Shown here: one piece after another, positions 19,788-29,030 of the stretch
How the letters are laid out: each line of letters starts with the position of its first letter
Position numbering within the stretch: position 1 is the stretch's first letter
NCBI GenBank assembly: GCA_017302435.1
Contig: JAFLDL010000008.1
Span: 1 to 64,000 of the forward strand
DNA from: Candidatus Accumulibacter necessarius
Lineage (GTDB): Bacteria; Pseudomonadota; Gammaproteobacteria; Burkholderiales; Rhodocyclaceae
Length of the DNA: 64,000 nt
Reading direction: 5' to 3'
The notes under the pieces: generated by a model
Told to the model about the DNA's origin: nothing
Seen by the model: the letters and a program-made list of their open reading frames with translations, nothing else
Databases searched by the model: none
Program-made: the position numbers and the translations under genes

Positions 19788-21584
19788 TTACTTGCCGACG
19801 CGCAACACAGCAAGGAAAGCCTCCTGTGGAATCTCGACCGACCCAACCTGTTTCATGCGCTTCTTGCCTGCCTTCTGCTTTTCGAGCAGCTTCTTCTTGC
19901 GCGTGATGTCGCCGCCGTAACACTTGGCCAGCACGTCCTTGCGCATCGCCTTGACGTTCTCGCGGGCGATGATGTTGGCGCCGATCGCGGCCTGTATCGC
20001 GACATCGTACATCTGGCGCGGGATCAATTCGCGCATCTTGGCAGCCAGTTCGCGGCCGCGATAGACCGAGTTGGCGCGATGCAGGATGATCGAAAGGGCA
20101 TCGACGCGCTCGCCGTTGATCAGCACGTCTAGCTTGACGACATCCGCCGCCCGATATTCCTTGAACTCGTAATCGAGCGAGGCGTACCCACGCGAGACCG
20201 ATTTCAGGCGATCAAAAAAATCCATCACCACCTCGGCCATCGGCATCTCATAGACCAGTTGTACCTGGCGACCGTGATAGGTCATGTCGACCTGGTTACC
20301 GCGCTTCTGGTTGCAGAGCGTGATGACGTTGCCAAGATAATCCTGGGGCACGAAAACCGTGGTGGTGATGATTGGTTCGCGGATCTCCTCGATCTTCGAC
20401 AGTTCCGGCAGTTTGGCCGGGTTTTCGACATTGACCAGCGTGCCGTCGCGCAGCAGGACTTCATAGACGACGGTCGGTGCGGTAGTGATCAAGTCCTGAT
20501 CGAACTCGCGCTCGAGACGCTCCTGGACGATCTCCATATGCAGCAGACCGAGAAAGCCGCAGCGGAAGCCGAAGCCGAGCGCCTGCGAAACCTCGGGCTC
20601 GTAACGCAGCGACGCATCGTTGAGCTTCAGTTTCTCGAGCGACTCGCGCAGGGAATCGTATTGGTTCGACTCGACCGGATAGAGACCGGCGAAGACCTGC
20701 GACTTGATTTCCTTGAACCCCGGCAAGGCCTCGCTTGCCGGCCGCTCCAGCAGGGTCAGGGTATCGCCAACCTTGGCCGCCTGCAGCTCCTTGATGCCCG
20801 AGATGACGTAGCCGACCTCGCCGGCGCGCAGGGCATCGCGAGGCACGGCCTTGGGCGTGAACACGCCGACCTGTTCGCAGAGATGCGTCGAGCCGGTGGC
20901 CATCAGGCGAAGCCTGTCCTTCGGTCGCAGCGTACCGTCAAAGACCCGGACGAGCATGACCACGCCGACGTAGTTGTCGAACCACGCGTCGACCAGCAAG
21001 GCCTTGAGCGGCGCATCGGGGTCACCCTGGGGTGCCGGAATGCGCGTGATGATCGCTTCCAGGATGTCCTCGACGCCAAGGCCGGTTTTCGCCGAGGCGA
21101 GCACCGCCTCCGAGGCATCGATGCCGATCACGTCCTCGATCTCCTGGCGTGCATTGTCCGGTGTCGCCGAGGGCAGATCGATCTTGTTCAGGACAGGCAG
21201 CACATCGACGCCCAGTTCGATCGCAGTGTAGCAGTTGGCAACGGTCTGAGCTTCCACCCCCTGCGAAGCATCGACGACCAGCAAGGCCCCCTCACAGGCC
21301 GAGAGCGAACGCGACACCTCATAGGAAAAATCGACGTGCCCGGGCGTATCGATCAGGTTCAGGTTATAGACGTCGCCGCTGCGCGCCCGGTATTGCAGGG
21401 CTGCGGTTTGCGCCTTGATGGTGATGCCCCGTTCGCGCTCGATATCCATCGAGTCCAGCACCTGCGCCTCCATCTCACGATCGGACAGGCCGCCGCAGAG
21501 ATGGATGATGCGGTCGGCAAGCGTCGACTTGCCGTGATCGATGTGTGCGATGATGGAAAAATTGCGGATGTGTTGCATGAACAT
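19788..21584 (-). CDS. lepA: Elongation factor 4 (back-translocating GTPase LepA)
   Basis: 598 residues (596 if the second ATG at 21578 is used; that start, [18 protein letters not shown], fits the family best). The GTPase domain has [17 protein letters not shown] and NKIDLPSA, followed by domains II, III and V and the LepA-specific C-terminal domain ([16 protein letters not shown]). A rho-independent terminator lies in the 86 bp between this gene and the glutaredoxin-like gene upstream. Confidence 0.98.
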   Translation of the reverse strand: MFMQHIRNFSIIAHIDHGKSTLADRIIHLCGGLSDREMEAQVLDSMDIERERGITIKAQTAALQYRARSGDVYNLNLIDTPGHVDFSYEVSRSLSACEGALLVVDASQGVEAQTVANCYTAIELGVDVLPVLNKIDLPSATPDNARQEIEDVIGIDASEAVLASAKTGLGVEDILEAIITRIPAPQGDPDAPLKALLVDAWFDNYVGVVMLVRVFDGTLRPKDRLRLMATGSTHLCEQVGVFTPKAVPRDALRAGEVGYVISGIKELQAAKVGDTLTLLERPASEALPGFKEIKSQVFAGLYPVESNQYDSLRESLEKLKLNDASLRYEPEVSQALGFGFRCGFLGLLHMEIVQERLEREFDQDLITTAPTVVYEVLLRDGTLVNVENPAKLPELSKIEEIREPIITTTVFVPQDYLGNVITLCNQKRGNQVDMTYHGRQVQLVYEMPMAEVVMDFFDRLKSVSRGYASLDYEFKEYRAADVVKLDVLINGERVDALSIILHRANSVYRGRELAAKMRELIPRQMYDVAIQAAIGANIIARENVKAMRKDVLAKCYGGDITRKKKLLEKQKAGKKRMKQVGSVEIPQEAFLAVLRVGK

Positions 21585-21617
21585 GGCGTGGGCTCTGGCG
21601 CTAGCGAGCCGCCCCTG

Positions 21618-21644
21618 AAAAAAAGGGTGCCAGCGAGCACCCTT
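21618..21644 (-). terminator. Rho-independent terminator downstream of the rpoE-rseC-degP-glutaredoxin block
   Basis: Read leftward: AAGGGTGC, 6-nt loop, GCACCCTT, then a run of seven T. A perfect 8-bp stem. It sits 27 bp after the glutaredoxin-like stop and 34 bp before the lepA start, so it separates or attenuates two otherwise co-directional blocks. Confidence 0.85.
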
Positions 21645-21670
21645 GGTCGAACTGCCGGAAGGCGCGGATT

Positions 21671-21922
21671 CTAGCCGATTTTGCTCAAATAATCACGGAC
21701 TTTGCTGACGTCGAGGAAGTAGTGACAGAGTTCCCTGCCGTCGTGCAGCAGCACCGGGACCAGTTCATCGTAGAGGGCTTCCAGCGCTGGATCGGCATCG
21801 CAGTCGAGCACCTCAAGGTCGAAGCAGAACTCAGCCAGCAGCACCGCGAGCGCCTGCTCCATCTCCTGGCACAGATGACAGTAGCGACGCGAAACCAGCG
21901 TCAGCTTCGTTGCCTGGCTCAC
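21671..21922 (-). CDS. Glutaredoxin-like (DUF836) protein
   Basis: 83 residues, thioredoxin fold. CxxC at [11 protein letters not shown] (Cys15 and Cys18) after the first strand, with the cis-Pro strand [12 protein letters not shown]. It matches the short glutaredoxin-family proteins encoded between degP/mucD and lepA in betaproteobacteria; the exact substrate is unknown. It overlaps the protease gene by 4 bp and is followed by a terminator. Confidence 0.9.
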   Translation of the reverse strand: MSQATKLTLVSRRYCHLCQEMEQALAVLLAEFCFDLEVLDCDADPALEALYDELVPVLLHDGRELCHYFLDVSKVRDYLSKIG

Positions 21923-23361
21923 TCCGTCCGCCTGTCGGGCAGACCCTTGATGGTGACGAAGGTCTGCAGTTCGCCGCGCCGGACGAGCAGAGTCACGTTC
22001 GCCGACTTGTCGAACTGCGCGAGCAACTTGTTGAACTGTTCGGTCGTCCTGAGTTCGATGCTCTCGCCACGCGTAATCAGCGCCAGGATGACATCGCCTG
22101 GACGCAGATCGACGCGACCCGTGCTGCCGCGAACATCCTCGATGAGCAAACCGCCATTGACCTTGAGTTCGCGCTTTTGCTCTGCAGAGAGCTCGGATAC
22201 CACCAGTCCGAGGCGATTCGCAGCCCGCTCGGCCGGCTTCGCACCGCGTGAGCTTCGCGTCGCTACCTTCTCGTCGGCGACTTCTCCGACCACCAGTGAC
22301 AGTTCCCTGGTTGCCCCTTTCCGCCAGACCTGAATCGTCACCTTGCTTCCCGGCTTGGTACTGCCGACGAGGCGTGGCAGGTCGCTCGAACTGGTGATGG
22401 TCTTGCCTTCGAACTTGAGGATCACATCGCCGGGCTCGATGCCCGCCTTCTCTGCCGGGCCGCCTTTCTCCACCGCGTTGACCGCCGCTCCCTGGGCCTT
22501 GCTCAGACCAAAGGACTCAGCCAGTTCCTTGGTCACCTCCTGGATGACGACGCCGATTCGACCCCGGCTGACCTTGCCGTTGGCGCGCAACTGGCTTTGC
22601 ACCTCCATGGCAACGTCGATCGGAATGGCAAAGGAGATGCCCATGAAGCCACCCGAACGGCTGTAGATTTGCGAGTTGATGCCGACCACCTCGCCCTTCA
22701 GATTGAACAGGGGCCCACCTGAATTGCCGGGATTGACGGCGACATCGGTCTGAATGAACGGCACGTAGTTCTCCTGCGGCAAGGCGCGTCCCTTGGCGCT
22801 GACGATGCCTGCCGTCACGCTGTTTTCGAAGCCAAACGGCGAACCGATCGCGACGACCCATTCGCCAACCTTGAGGACGCCTGGATCGCCGAAACGAACC
22901 GTTGGCAAGCCGGCGGCCTCGATCTTGATCAGCGCGACATCGGTTCGCTTGTCAGTACCAATGACCCGGGCCTTGAACTCACGCTTGTCGGTCAGACGAA
23001 CCAGAATCTCGTCAGCCCCATCGATCACGTGGGCATTGGTCAGGATATAGCCGTCGGTACTTACGACGAAGCCGGAACCAAGCGACCTGCTCTCGAATTC
23101 ACGCGGCGCTCCAGGCGCGCCCGGCATCCCCGGCTGGCGGGGGATAAAGCGGCGGAAGAACTCGTACATCGGATCGTTCTCATCGAACGGGAAAGGCTGG
23201 GCACCCCTACCATTGCTACGGGCCGACTGGGTCGTGCTGATGTTGACCACCGCCGGCCCCTGCTTTTCAACCAGTTCGGTGAAATCGGGGAGGCCCCGGT
23301 TCTGCGCCTGCGCCGGCAGCGAGAACAGCACGAAAAGGAAAGCGACGAGCAACTGTTTCAT
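21919..23361 (-). CDS. degP: Periplasmic serine endoprotease, DegP/MucD type
   Basis: 480 residues from the ATG at 23361, preceded by GGAGGG; a longer in-frame start lacks a ribosome-binding site. Signal peptide LLVAFLFVLFSLPAQAQ. The catalytic triad is visible as NAHVI (His), RTDVALI (Asp) and NPGNSGGPL (Ser), followed by two PDZ domains (about 275-370 and 380-475). It degrades or refolds damaged envelope proteins. Position after rpoE and rseC is that of mucD in the sigmaE regulon. Confidence 0.96.
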   Translation of the reverse strand: MKQLLVAFLFVLFSLPAQAQNRGLPDFTELVEKQGPAVVNISTTQSARSNGRGAQPFPFDENDPMYEFFRRFIPRQPGMPGAPGAPREFESRSLGSGFVVSTDGYILTNAHVIDGADEILVRLTDKREFKARVIGTDKRTDVALIKIEAAGLPTVRFGDPGVLKVGEWVVAIGSPFGFENSVTAGIVSAKGRALPQENYVPFIQTDVAVNPGNSGGPLFNLKGEVVGINSQIYSRSGGFMGISFAIPIDVAMEVQSQLRANGKVSRGRIGVVIQEVTKELAESFGLSKAQGAAVNAVEKGGPAEKAGIEPGDVILKFEGKTITSSSDLPRLVGSTKPGSKVTIQVWRKGATRELSLVVGEVADEKVATRSSRGAKPAERAANRLGLVVSELSAEQKRELKVNGGLLIEDVRGSTGRVDLRPGDVILALITRGESIELRTTEQFNKLLAQFDKSANVTLLVRRGELQTFVTIKGLPDRRTE

Positions 23362-23441
23362 GGCAGCAAAACCCTCCTGCGTGTCTTTCAATGGCGGAAC
23401 GGCAAAAACAGATCGGAAAGTGGGGACCTGGCGACGGAATA

Positions 23442-23894
23442 TCAAGGCACGATCGATGGTTGCAGCCGCGGGTCGCGCCTGCTTCGCCGCTGCGCCTGCC
23501 GCAATCCCAGCCAGCCGATGAGCAGCCCGGAAATAGAGCCGCCAATTGCGCCAGCCTCGTCGCCAAGAGCCGACCCGGACAGGGCGCCGGCAAGAAGCGT
23601 CAGCAAGGGAAAAACATAGGCGTGCAGTGCGCTGCGGCCAACCGATCCGTTGACAACGCTGATGCGCACGCGCTCGCCCACCGAACGATGCTCAGCATTC
23701 GGTATCCGAAAGGTCCGGGGCGTGCTGCAGAATAGTCTGCCAGCATGGTTGCCAGCGCATCCTCCGGGTTCTCCGCAGCGGCCGCAACCGCTCTCGTCCA
23801 TGCGAACCGTTGCCTGTTGCTCATCGCTGGCGATGATCGTGCCCCAGGCGTCAGTTGTCACCCCGCCAGCCAATGCGGACATTGGTTTACCCAT
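23442..23894 (-). CDS. rseC: SigmaE positive regulator RseC/MucC
   Basis: 150 residues from the ATG at 23894 (a GTG at 23903 would overlap rpoE). An N-terminal Cys cluster (CGRCGEPGGCAG) of the RseC/RsxC-associated type, a beta-rich segment (GERVRISV), and two membrane helices (YVFPLLTLLAGALSGSAL and GAIGGSISGLLIGWLGL). RseC acts positively on sigmaE and is also linked to reducing SoxR. It follows rpoE with 2 bp between them; no rseA or rseB intervenes. The gap to degP is 80 bp. Confidence 0.88.
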   Translation of the reverse strand: MGKPMSALAGGVTTDAWGTIIASDEQQATVRMDESGCGRCGEPGGCAGNHAGRLFCSTPRTFRIPNAEHRSVGERVRISVVNGSVGRSALHAYVFPLLTLLAGALSGSALGDEAGAIGGSISGLLIGWLGLRQAQRRSRRDPRLQPSIVP

Positions 23895-23896
23895 GG

Positions 23897-24496
23897 TTAC
23901 CACCGGCGATCGGCAGAGGTGTCGAGCAAGGGTCGCAACTTCTCCGCCACGGCTTCACGCGCACGGAAGATCCGCGAGCGCACCGTACCGATTGGACAGC
24001 ACATCGCCGTGGCAATTTCCTCATAGCTCAAGCCCTCGATCTCGCGCAGGACGATTGCGCTGCGCAGTTCGTCCGGCAGTGCGTCCATCGCCGCATTGAT
24101 GGTTTCGCCGATCTGCCTGGATTGCAGGAGGCTCTCCGGGGTATTGATGTCGCGCAGCTGACCGGCGTCCTCAAAACCCTCGGCTTCTTCGGCATCAAAC
24201 TCGGTCGAAGTCGGCGCCCGGCGACCCTGGGCGACCAGATAGTTCTTGGCGGTGTTGATCGCGATCCGGTAGAGCCAAGTATAGAAGGCACTATCACCGC
24301 GAAACGCGGGCAGCGCCCGATACGCCTTGATGAATGCCTCCTGCGCCACGTCATCGACTTCCGCCGGATCGCGTACGAAGCGCGACAGCAAGCGCCCCAC
24401 CTTGCGCTGGTATTTGATCACCAGCAGCTCGAAAGCGTGCTTGTCACCTGCCTGTGCGCGTTCGACCAGCTGCTGGTCAATTTCGCGTTCGCTCAT
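23897..24496 (-). CDS. rpoE: RNA polymerase sigmaE (RpoE/AlgU) factor
   Basis: 199 residues. ECF sigma factor for envelope stress. Region 2 (QRKVGRLLSRFVRDPAEVDDVAQEAFIKAYRAL) and region 4 (LPDELRSAIVLREIEGLSYEEIATAM...GTVRSRIFRARE) are both canonical; E. coli RpoE is 191 residues. It is the first gene of a block with rseC, degP and a glutaredoxin-like gene. The upstream 440 bp hold no gene; a TATACT hexamer near 24547-24542 could be a -10 element. Confidence 0.97.
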   Translation of the reverse strand: MSEREIDQQLVERAQAGDKHAFELLVIKYQRKVGRLLSRFVRDPAEVDDVAQEAFIKAYRALPAFRGDSAFYTWLYRIAINTAKNYLVAQGRRAPTSTEFDAEEAEGFEDAGQLRDINTPESLLQSRQIGETINAAMDALPDELRSAIVLREIEGLSYEEIATAMCCPIGTVRSRIFRAREAVAEKLRPLLDTSADRRW

Positions 24497-24935
24497 GCTC
24501 TATGGCTTTCCTGTGGCCTGCTGGTATCGTGCTTTTGCGCCGAAGTATAGCGCAAGCATCAAACCGCCATCGTAACAGTGCATGACCGGTGCTTTCATGC
24601 TGGCTCATGCGATGGCGCAAGAGGCCTGCAGCTCAGTCTGGGTTGCTGGCCAGGCAGCGAACCGGCAAGGTGTGGTCATGCCCTGCGCGGGGTGGCCACA
24701 CGACAACTCTCCTTTCACACTGGCGCACTTGCTTCTGGCGACAAGGCCGCGGGCGGACAACATGATGACCTGGGTCAGGACGCCGGCGCCGCAGGTAATG
24801 CCGCGACAGAGGAGTACGCTCTCGGCAATGTGGCCGATCCGAGATATCGACCGCCATGATGCATGGCACCAGGGCAACAGGCGACGGGTGCAACGTACCG
24901 TCTTTGCCATTCTCCCGGCCTGCTTCGCCGGTCGT
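24497..24935. other. Intergenic region upstream of rpoE and downstream of the fusion synthase gene
   Basis: 439 bp, no convincing gene on either strand. The open frames crossing it lack ribosome-binding sites or any family resemblance. It should hold the rpoE promoter (near the rpoE end) and the end of the fusion gene's transcript; no hairpin-plus-T-run terminator was evident. Confidence 0.45.
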
Positions 24936-27900
24936 TCACACCACTTCCAGCACCGCTCCACCGAAGGTAAAGCCTCCCCCAAAAGCCGTAAGAGCCCATT
25001 TCTGACCACCTGTAGCCAAGGGAAGAAGTTCTTCAAGGCAAAGAGGAATGGTCGAACTGGAGGTGTTTCCACTGTGGCTGATGTTGGAGTAGACTTGGTC
25101 TTCCGCCAGCTTCATTCTCTGACGGAGGGCATTGATGATCCTCTGGTTCGCTTGATGTGGAACGACGAGGTCCAGGTTCTGCGGTTCTATACCTGTTTGG
25201 CGACAAGCGTCGATCAAGGCCTGTCGCATGTACTTGACCGCACCCAGGTAAACCTTGGGACCATCCATAAAAATCTTGTCGCCGGGATTGGCAGGGAGCT
25301 TCAGTATTTCGCCCGACTCCCCATACGTTCCTATGGCTGTCTCCAATACCTTGAGCTTCATGACGCCGGCTCTCCCCGACCCGACCAGCAGAGTGGCCGT
25401 GGCAGCATCCGCGAAGACGGGAGCCGTACCGTAATCAGCCATATCAATCTGGGGCGAAAGGACTTCTGCGGTAATCAGCAGCACCCGATCCTTTTGCCGG
25501 AGTTGCAAGTGATCGGACGCTTGTTTCAGTCCGAAAATGTACCCAGAACAAGCAGAAGAGAAGTCATAGGCGGGAACCAGGACGGCTTCGGGTTCATCCT
25601 GGTTCAGGCTCATCTGGATCATGGCAGCGAGGGACGGGGTATGGGCTGGCGGCGTACCCGTCGATACCAGAATCAGATCAATATCGGCCAGTGTCAGACC
25701 CGTTTCCTTGAGCAGCTTTCTTGCTGCCGACGCTGCCAGGGACAATACCGTTTCTCCGTCGGCAATCCAGGGTCTCGTTTCAATGCCAATGCGCTTGAAG
25801 ATCTCATCGGTCTCCCATTCCGGACACATCCTGGAAATGTCGAGGTTGGTGACAAGCCGACTTCCCCTGGCACTGGCTACGGCTTGAATGCCCACCAGTC
25901 CATCGGGATCCCGGGGCGACGCCAACGGGGTGGTCTGTGTGACGGGTTCGAGCCTCAGGTCGGATATGCGGGGTTCTCCCGGATTTTCTTTTGTGAGGGG
26001 CTTGAAGCCTTCCTCGCCCTCACCGATCTTTACCTTCAGGACAGGGGTACCCACCTTGACCATGGCCCCTTCTGGGACCAGAATTTCTTCCAGTAGTCCG
26101 GAGGCCGGCGATCTTAACTCCACGGCAGCCTTGTCAGCTTCCAAATCGCCGATATAGTCGCCTTCAACGATGGTATCGCCCGGTTTTGCCAACCACCTGG
26201 CCACCGTGACGGCTTCATCAGAGGGGCTGGAACCAATTGCCTCCACCAGGAAGTAGCCCCTTTGTGCGGTGGGCGGACGTTTCCAGCCGACATGACCTCC
26301 GAGCATTTCCACCGCTGTTTCAAGTATGCGTTTGTAGCTTGGAAGAACCTCCAGCTGGTTGGCAAAGTTACAGGGAACATAGGTGTCTGCCCTCGCCACC
26401 CGGCGGACGCGGAAGGGTCTCGTTACCGTCTCTGCCATGACCGCTATGATCTCCGAGCCCATGCCCGCGCTCTCGTTATCCTCGTGCACGACGACAAGGC
26501 GCCCGGTTTTTTCCACCGAAGCGGCCACCGTCTTCTTGTCCCAGGGCTGCAGAGTTCTGAGATCAATAACCTCAGCCTGCGCACCCTGGGAAGACAAGGC
26601 TGCAGCTGCCTGGAGGCAAAGTTTCACCGTGTTCCCATAGCCAACCAGGGTAATGTCCTTGCCCTTACGGACTGTTCTCGCTCTTCCCAGCGGAACGAGC
26701 TGTTTTTCCACGTCGGAACTGGTGGTGTTTTCCCGGTCGTTGAGGCAGCTCTTGGGATAGAAAAAGAGGGTTGGACGTCCGCTTTCGAAGGCCGCGTTGA
26801 GAAGACCTGCGGCGTCTCCAGCTGTCGAAGGCATGAAAACGTCCACGCCGGGCGTGTGAACTGCCAAGGCTTCGTAGCTCGAGGCGTGGAAAGGACCCAA
26901 GCCTGGTTTGTAGCCGCCGCAGGTGATCATGACAATCACTGGCGCTTCCCAACCCCCGTCGGTTCGCCAATGCATCGACCCCAGTTCTGAAACGATCTGA
27001 TTGTAGGCGATCGGAAGAAAGTCGGCGAATTGCAGGAAGGCCACAGGGCGCCTTCCCGCCAGGGCTTCCCCGATGCTGACACCGACAATGGTGGATTCGG
27101 CCAGTGGAGAGTTCTTTACCCGGCCCGGATACGTGGTGGAGAGGCCTTTGGTCAGCCCGAAAACGTCTCCCTTGGGATCCTCGAGATCTTCGCCGAAAAG
27201 AGTAATCTTTTCGTTCTCGGACATTCGTTTTCTCAGGACTTCGCGGATCGCCTCGAGCATGACCAGATTGTTCTCACCGGCGGCAGACGGGGAGCCTCGA
27301 TATTCAGACGAGGGGTCCTCGAGCATTGATGGTAAAGGCTTCAGCGCCGTATGGGTGGGAGACGGCTCCGGACTTCTTTGGGCCAGAAAAGCCTGCGTCT
27401 TGAGCTCTGTGCGAAAGGAGTCCACCAGCCCAGCGAAAAAGTCTTCCTGTACGCCCCGCGCCTTGAGCCAGATTTCCAGGTTCACAATCGGATCCCCGGA
27501 TTCTTTCACCTGCTCGAGTTCGCCGACACTGCGATAGATTCTCTGGTCGTCGGCATTGGTGTGACTATGTAGTCGGTCCACGTCCATGACGACAATGGCG
27601 GGGCTCCGGTCCTTTCTCATGGCAGCGACCACGGTTTCGAAGGTCTCCAGACAGGCTTGCGGATATCGGCCATTGATCCGGCGAATAGGAATTCCGTAGA
27701 ACTCCGAAGCATCTCCGGTCGGCGTCTGGTAGAAGGTTTTTCCGGTGGTGGACGTGGAGATGGCCAGCTTGTTATCCTGGACAAGAAAAAGCACGGGAAG
27801 GGTTTCTCTGACGGCGTGCGCCAGGGCTTCGAGAACCTCTCCCTGCTGAGTCATTCCATCCCCGAGCGAACACAGTACCACCGGCTGGTCGGCGTCACTC

Positions 27901-28298
27901 TTCACTGCGTTGGCAATGCCGACGGCCTGGAGAGCCGAGTTGCCCACCGGTCCCACCAAGGAAAGAATCTTGAGCTGCGGGGAACTCATGTGGGCGTTCA
28001 TTTGACGACCACGGCTGTGGGAGCCGTCTTTGTTGAAAAGCGAAAGAAAGAACTGCTGTGGGGAAATGCCGCGGGCCATCATCAGAGCTTTGTCTCGGTA
28101 ATGGCAGTGCAGCCAGTCCTGAGGTCCCAGGAAGGGATTCAGGGCTGCAGACGCTTCATGGCCTGCTCCGGAAACGTGAAAAACGGCTTCCCCTCGAGCC
28201 GTGTATTCTTGTTCCACCAGATCGACCTCGCGCGACATCACCATGGTCAGGTAAAGGGCTTTGAGGATATCCAGACGTGTTGAGGCATTGATTGCCAT
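24936..28298 (-). CDS. 2-oxoacid dehydrogenase E1alpha-E1beta-lipoyl domain-beta-ketoacyl-ACP synthase III fusion
   Basis: 1120 residues from the ATG at 28298, which has AGGAGA 5 bp upstream (ten extra in-frame codons lie before it). Four modules. E1alpha (1-310) has the ThDP motif GDGMTQQGE...QDNK (from residue 146). E1beta (about 340-675) has a catalytic-type His in AVHTPGVDV. A lipoyl/biotinyl domain (about 683-760) has the modifiable Lys723 in LEADKAAVE. KAS III (about 800-1120) has Cys917 (SSACSGY), His1048 (VPHQANQ) and Asn1078 (SGNTSSS), all intact. No E2 acyltransferase (HxxxDG) and no E3 domain are present. It probably decarboxylates a 2-oxoacid, loads the acyl group on the lipoyl arm and condenses it with malonyl-ACP; substrate unknown. 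GC is visibly lower than in the neighbours, suggesting transfer. Confidence 0.9.
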   Translation of the reverse strand: MAINASTRLDILKALYLTMVMSREVDLVEQEYTARGEAVFHVSGAGHEASAALNPFLGPQDWLHCHYRDKALMMARGISPQQFFLSLFNKDGSHSRGRQMNAHMSSPQLKILSLVGPVGNSALQAVGIANAVKSDADQPVVLCSLGDGMTQQGEVLEALAHAVRETLPVLFLVQDNKLAISTSTTGKTFYQTPTGDASEFYGIPIRRINGRYPQACLETFETVVAAMRKDRSPAIVVMDVDRLHSHTNADDQRIYRSVGELEQVKESGDPIVNLEIWLKARGVQEDFFAGLVDSFRTELKTQAFLAQRSPEPSPTHTALKPLPSMLEDPSSEYRGSPSAAGENNLVMLEAIREVLRKRMSENEKITLFGEDLEDPKGDVFGLTKGLSTTYPGRVKNSPLAESTIVGVSIGEALAGRRPVAFLQFADFLPIAYNQIVSELGSMHWRTDGGWEAPVIVMITCGGYKPGLGPFHASSYEALAVHTPGVDVFMPSTAGDAAGLLNAAFESGRPTLFFYPKSCLNDRENTTSSDVEKQLVPLGRARTVRKGKDITLVGYGNTVKLCLQAAAALSSQGAQAEVIDLRTLQPWDKKTVAASVEKTGRLVVVHEDNESAGMGSEIIAVMAETVTRPFRVRRVARADTYVPCNFANQLEVLPSYKRILETAVEMLGGHVGWKRPPTAQRGYFLVEAIGSSPSDEAVTVARWLAKPGDTIVEGDYIGDLEADKAAVELRSPASGLLEEILVPEGAMVKVGTPVLKVKIGEGEEGFKPLTKENPGEPRISDLRLEPVTQTTPLASPRDPDGLVGIQAVASARGSRLVTNLDISRMCPEWETDEIFKRIGIETRPWIADGETVLSLAASAARKLLKETGLTLADIDLILVSTGTPPAHTPSLAAMIQMSLNQDEPEAVLVPAYDFSSACSGYIFGLKQASDHLQLRQKDRVLLITAEVLSPQIDMADYGTAPVFADAATATLLVGSGRAGVMKLKVLETAIGTYGESGEILKLPANPGDKIFMDGPKVYLGAVKYMRQALIDACRQTGIEPQNLDLVVPHQANQRIINALRQRMKLAEDQVYSNISHSGNTSSSTIPLCLEELLPLATGGQKWALTAFGGGFTFGGAVLEVV

Positions 28299-29030
28299 CG
28301 GTTCTCCTATGACTCCAACCAGCATCAAACGGATCAGGCAAGGCGATCCCGGGGTATCTGACAGGCTGCAAAAACCAGGAATGAAAGACGTCCTTGCCGA
28401 CTTCCTGACAGGCTGGTTATTCTTTTTCGTCCTGTTTTCGCGCAGGCGTTCCGAAGGTATAAGAAACCATCCCGACTGGCAACGATCGTCAGCGGAACAG
28501 TTCTGGTGAGGCCGGCACGGCGTGTTCTGCAGTCTGTCAGCACACCGCGGGTAGCATCAAAGCAAAGAATCGGCACTCGTTGCAAACCCGGTTTGTCGAC
28601 ACCTGAGTTCACCCAGCGCGCCGCAACCGAGCCGCAGCAGGCACCACCACTCAAGGCGGCGTGGCGGCCGAACGACTTTGCCTGCCGCCGCTGCCGCGAG
28701 GGAGCGAATGCAGCACCGGTGGCAAGGCGACGCGCGGCACGGAGAATCAGGTGACGCTCCTGGCGGTGGTCTCGTTTGGCAAGGATGGCCACCCCGTGCG
28801 TGCCACGCTCACGCGCTTTCCAGGACACCGGGAAATCAGGAGCTCGCGACTGCCGCTTGCCCATTCGGCCATCGATGCGCTCTCAGGACTCGAGTGGCTC
28901 TTGGCGGTGGCCGCAGCCCGGGCGCTACAGCCGTAGTGCGCCATCCGGGCGGCTGCTGTTCATCGAGAATTGCCACGGCAGCCATTCCTCGGGGAATCCG
29001 GATCGTGCCCGGAGGGTGGATGTCCAGGGC
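28299..29030. other. Long intergenic region, possible decayed sequence
   Basis: About 730 bp with no supported gene. Frames are open on both strands (for example 28661-28936 plus, 28334-28864 minus), but none has a ribosome-binding site plus recognisable protein. The stretch 28751-28936 read rightward has somewhat protein-like composition (TLLAVVSFGKDGHPV) and could be a remnant of a lost gene; this is weak. The region separates the fusion synthase from lpxD, both read leftward. Confidence 0.4.

Noticed and set aside
20259-21674. 471-codon plus-strand open frame
   Set aside because: Antisense to lepA, which has all GTPase motifs; no evidence for coding on the plus strand.
24582-26096. Long plus-strand open frame (504 codons) opposite the fusion synthase
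   Set aside because: It lies mostly antisense to the E1/KAS III gene, has no ribosome-binding site and no family resemblance; the minus-strand protein has intact catalytic motifs.
28661-28936. Possible transposase-like remnant in the gap before lpxD
   Set aside because: Protein-like composition only; no conserved transposase motif, inverted repeats or target duplication visible.
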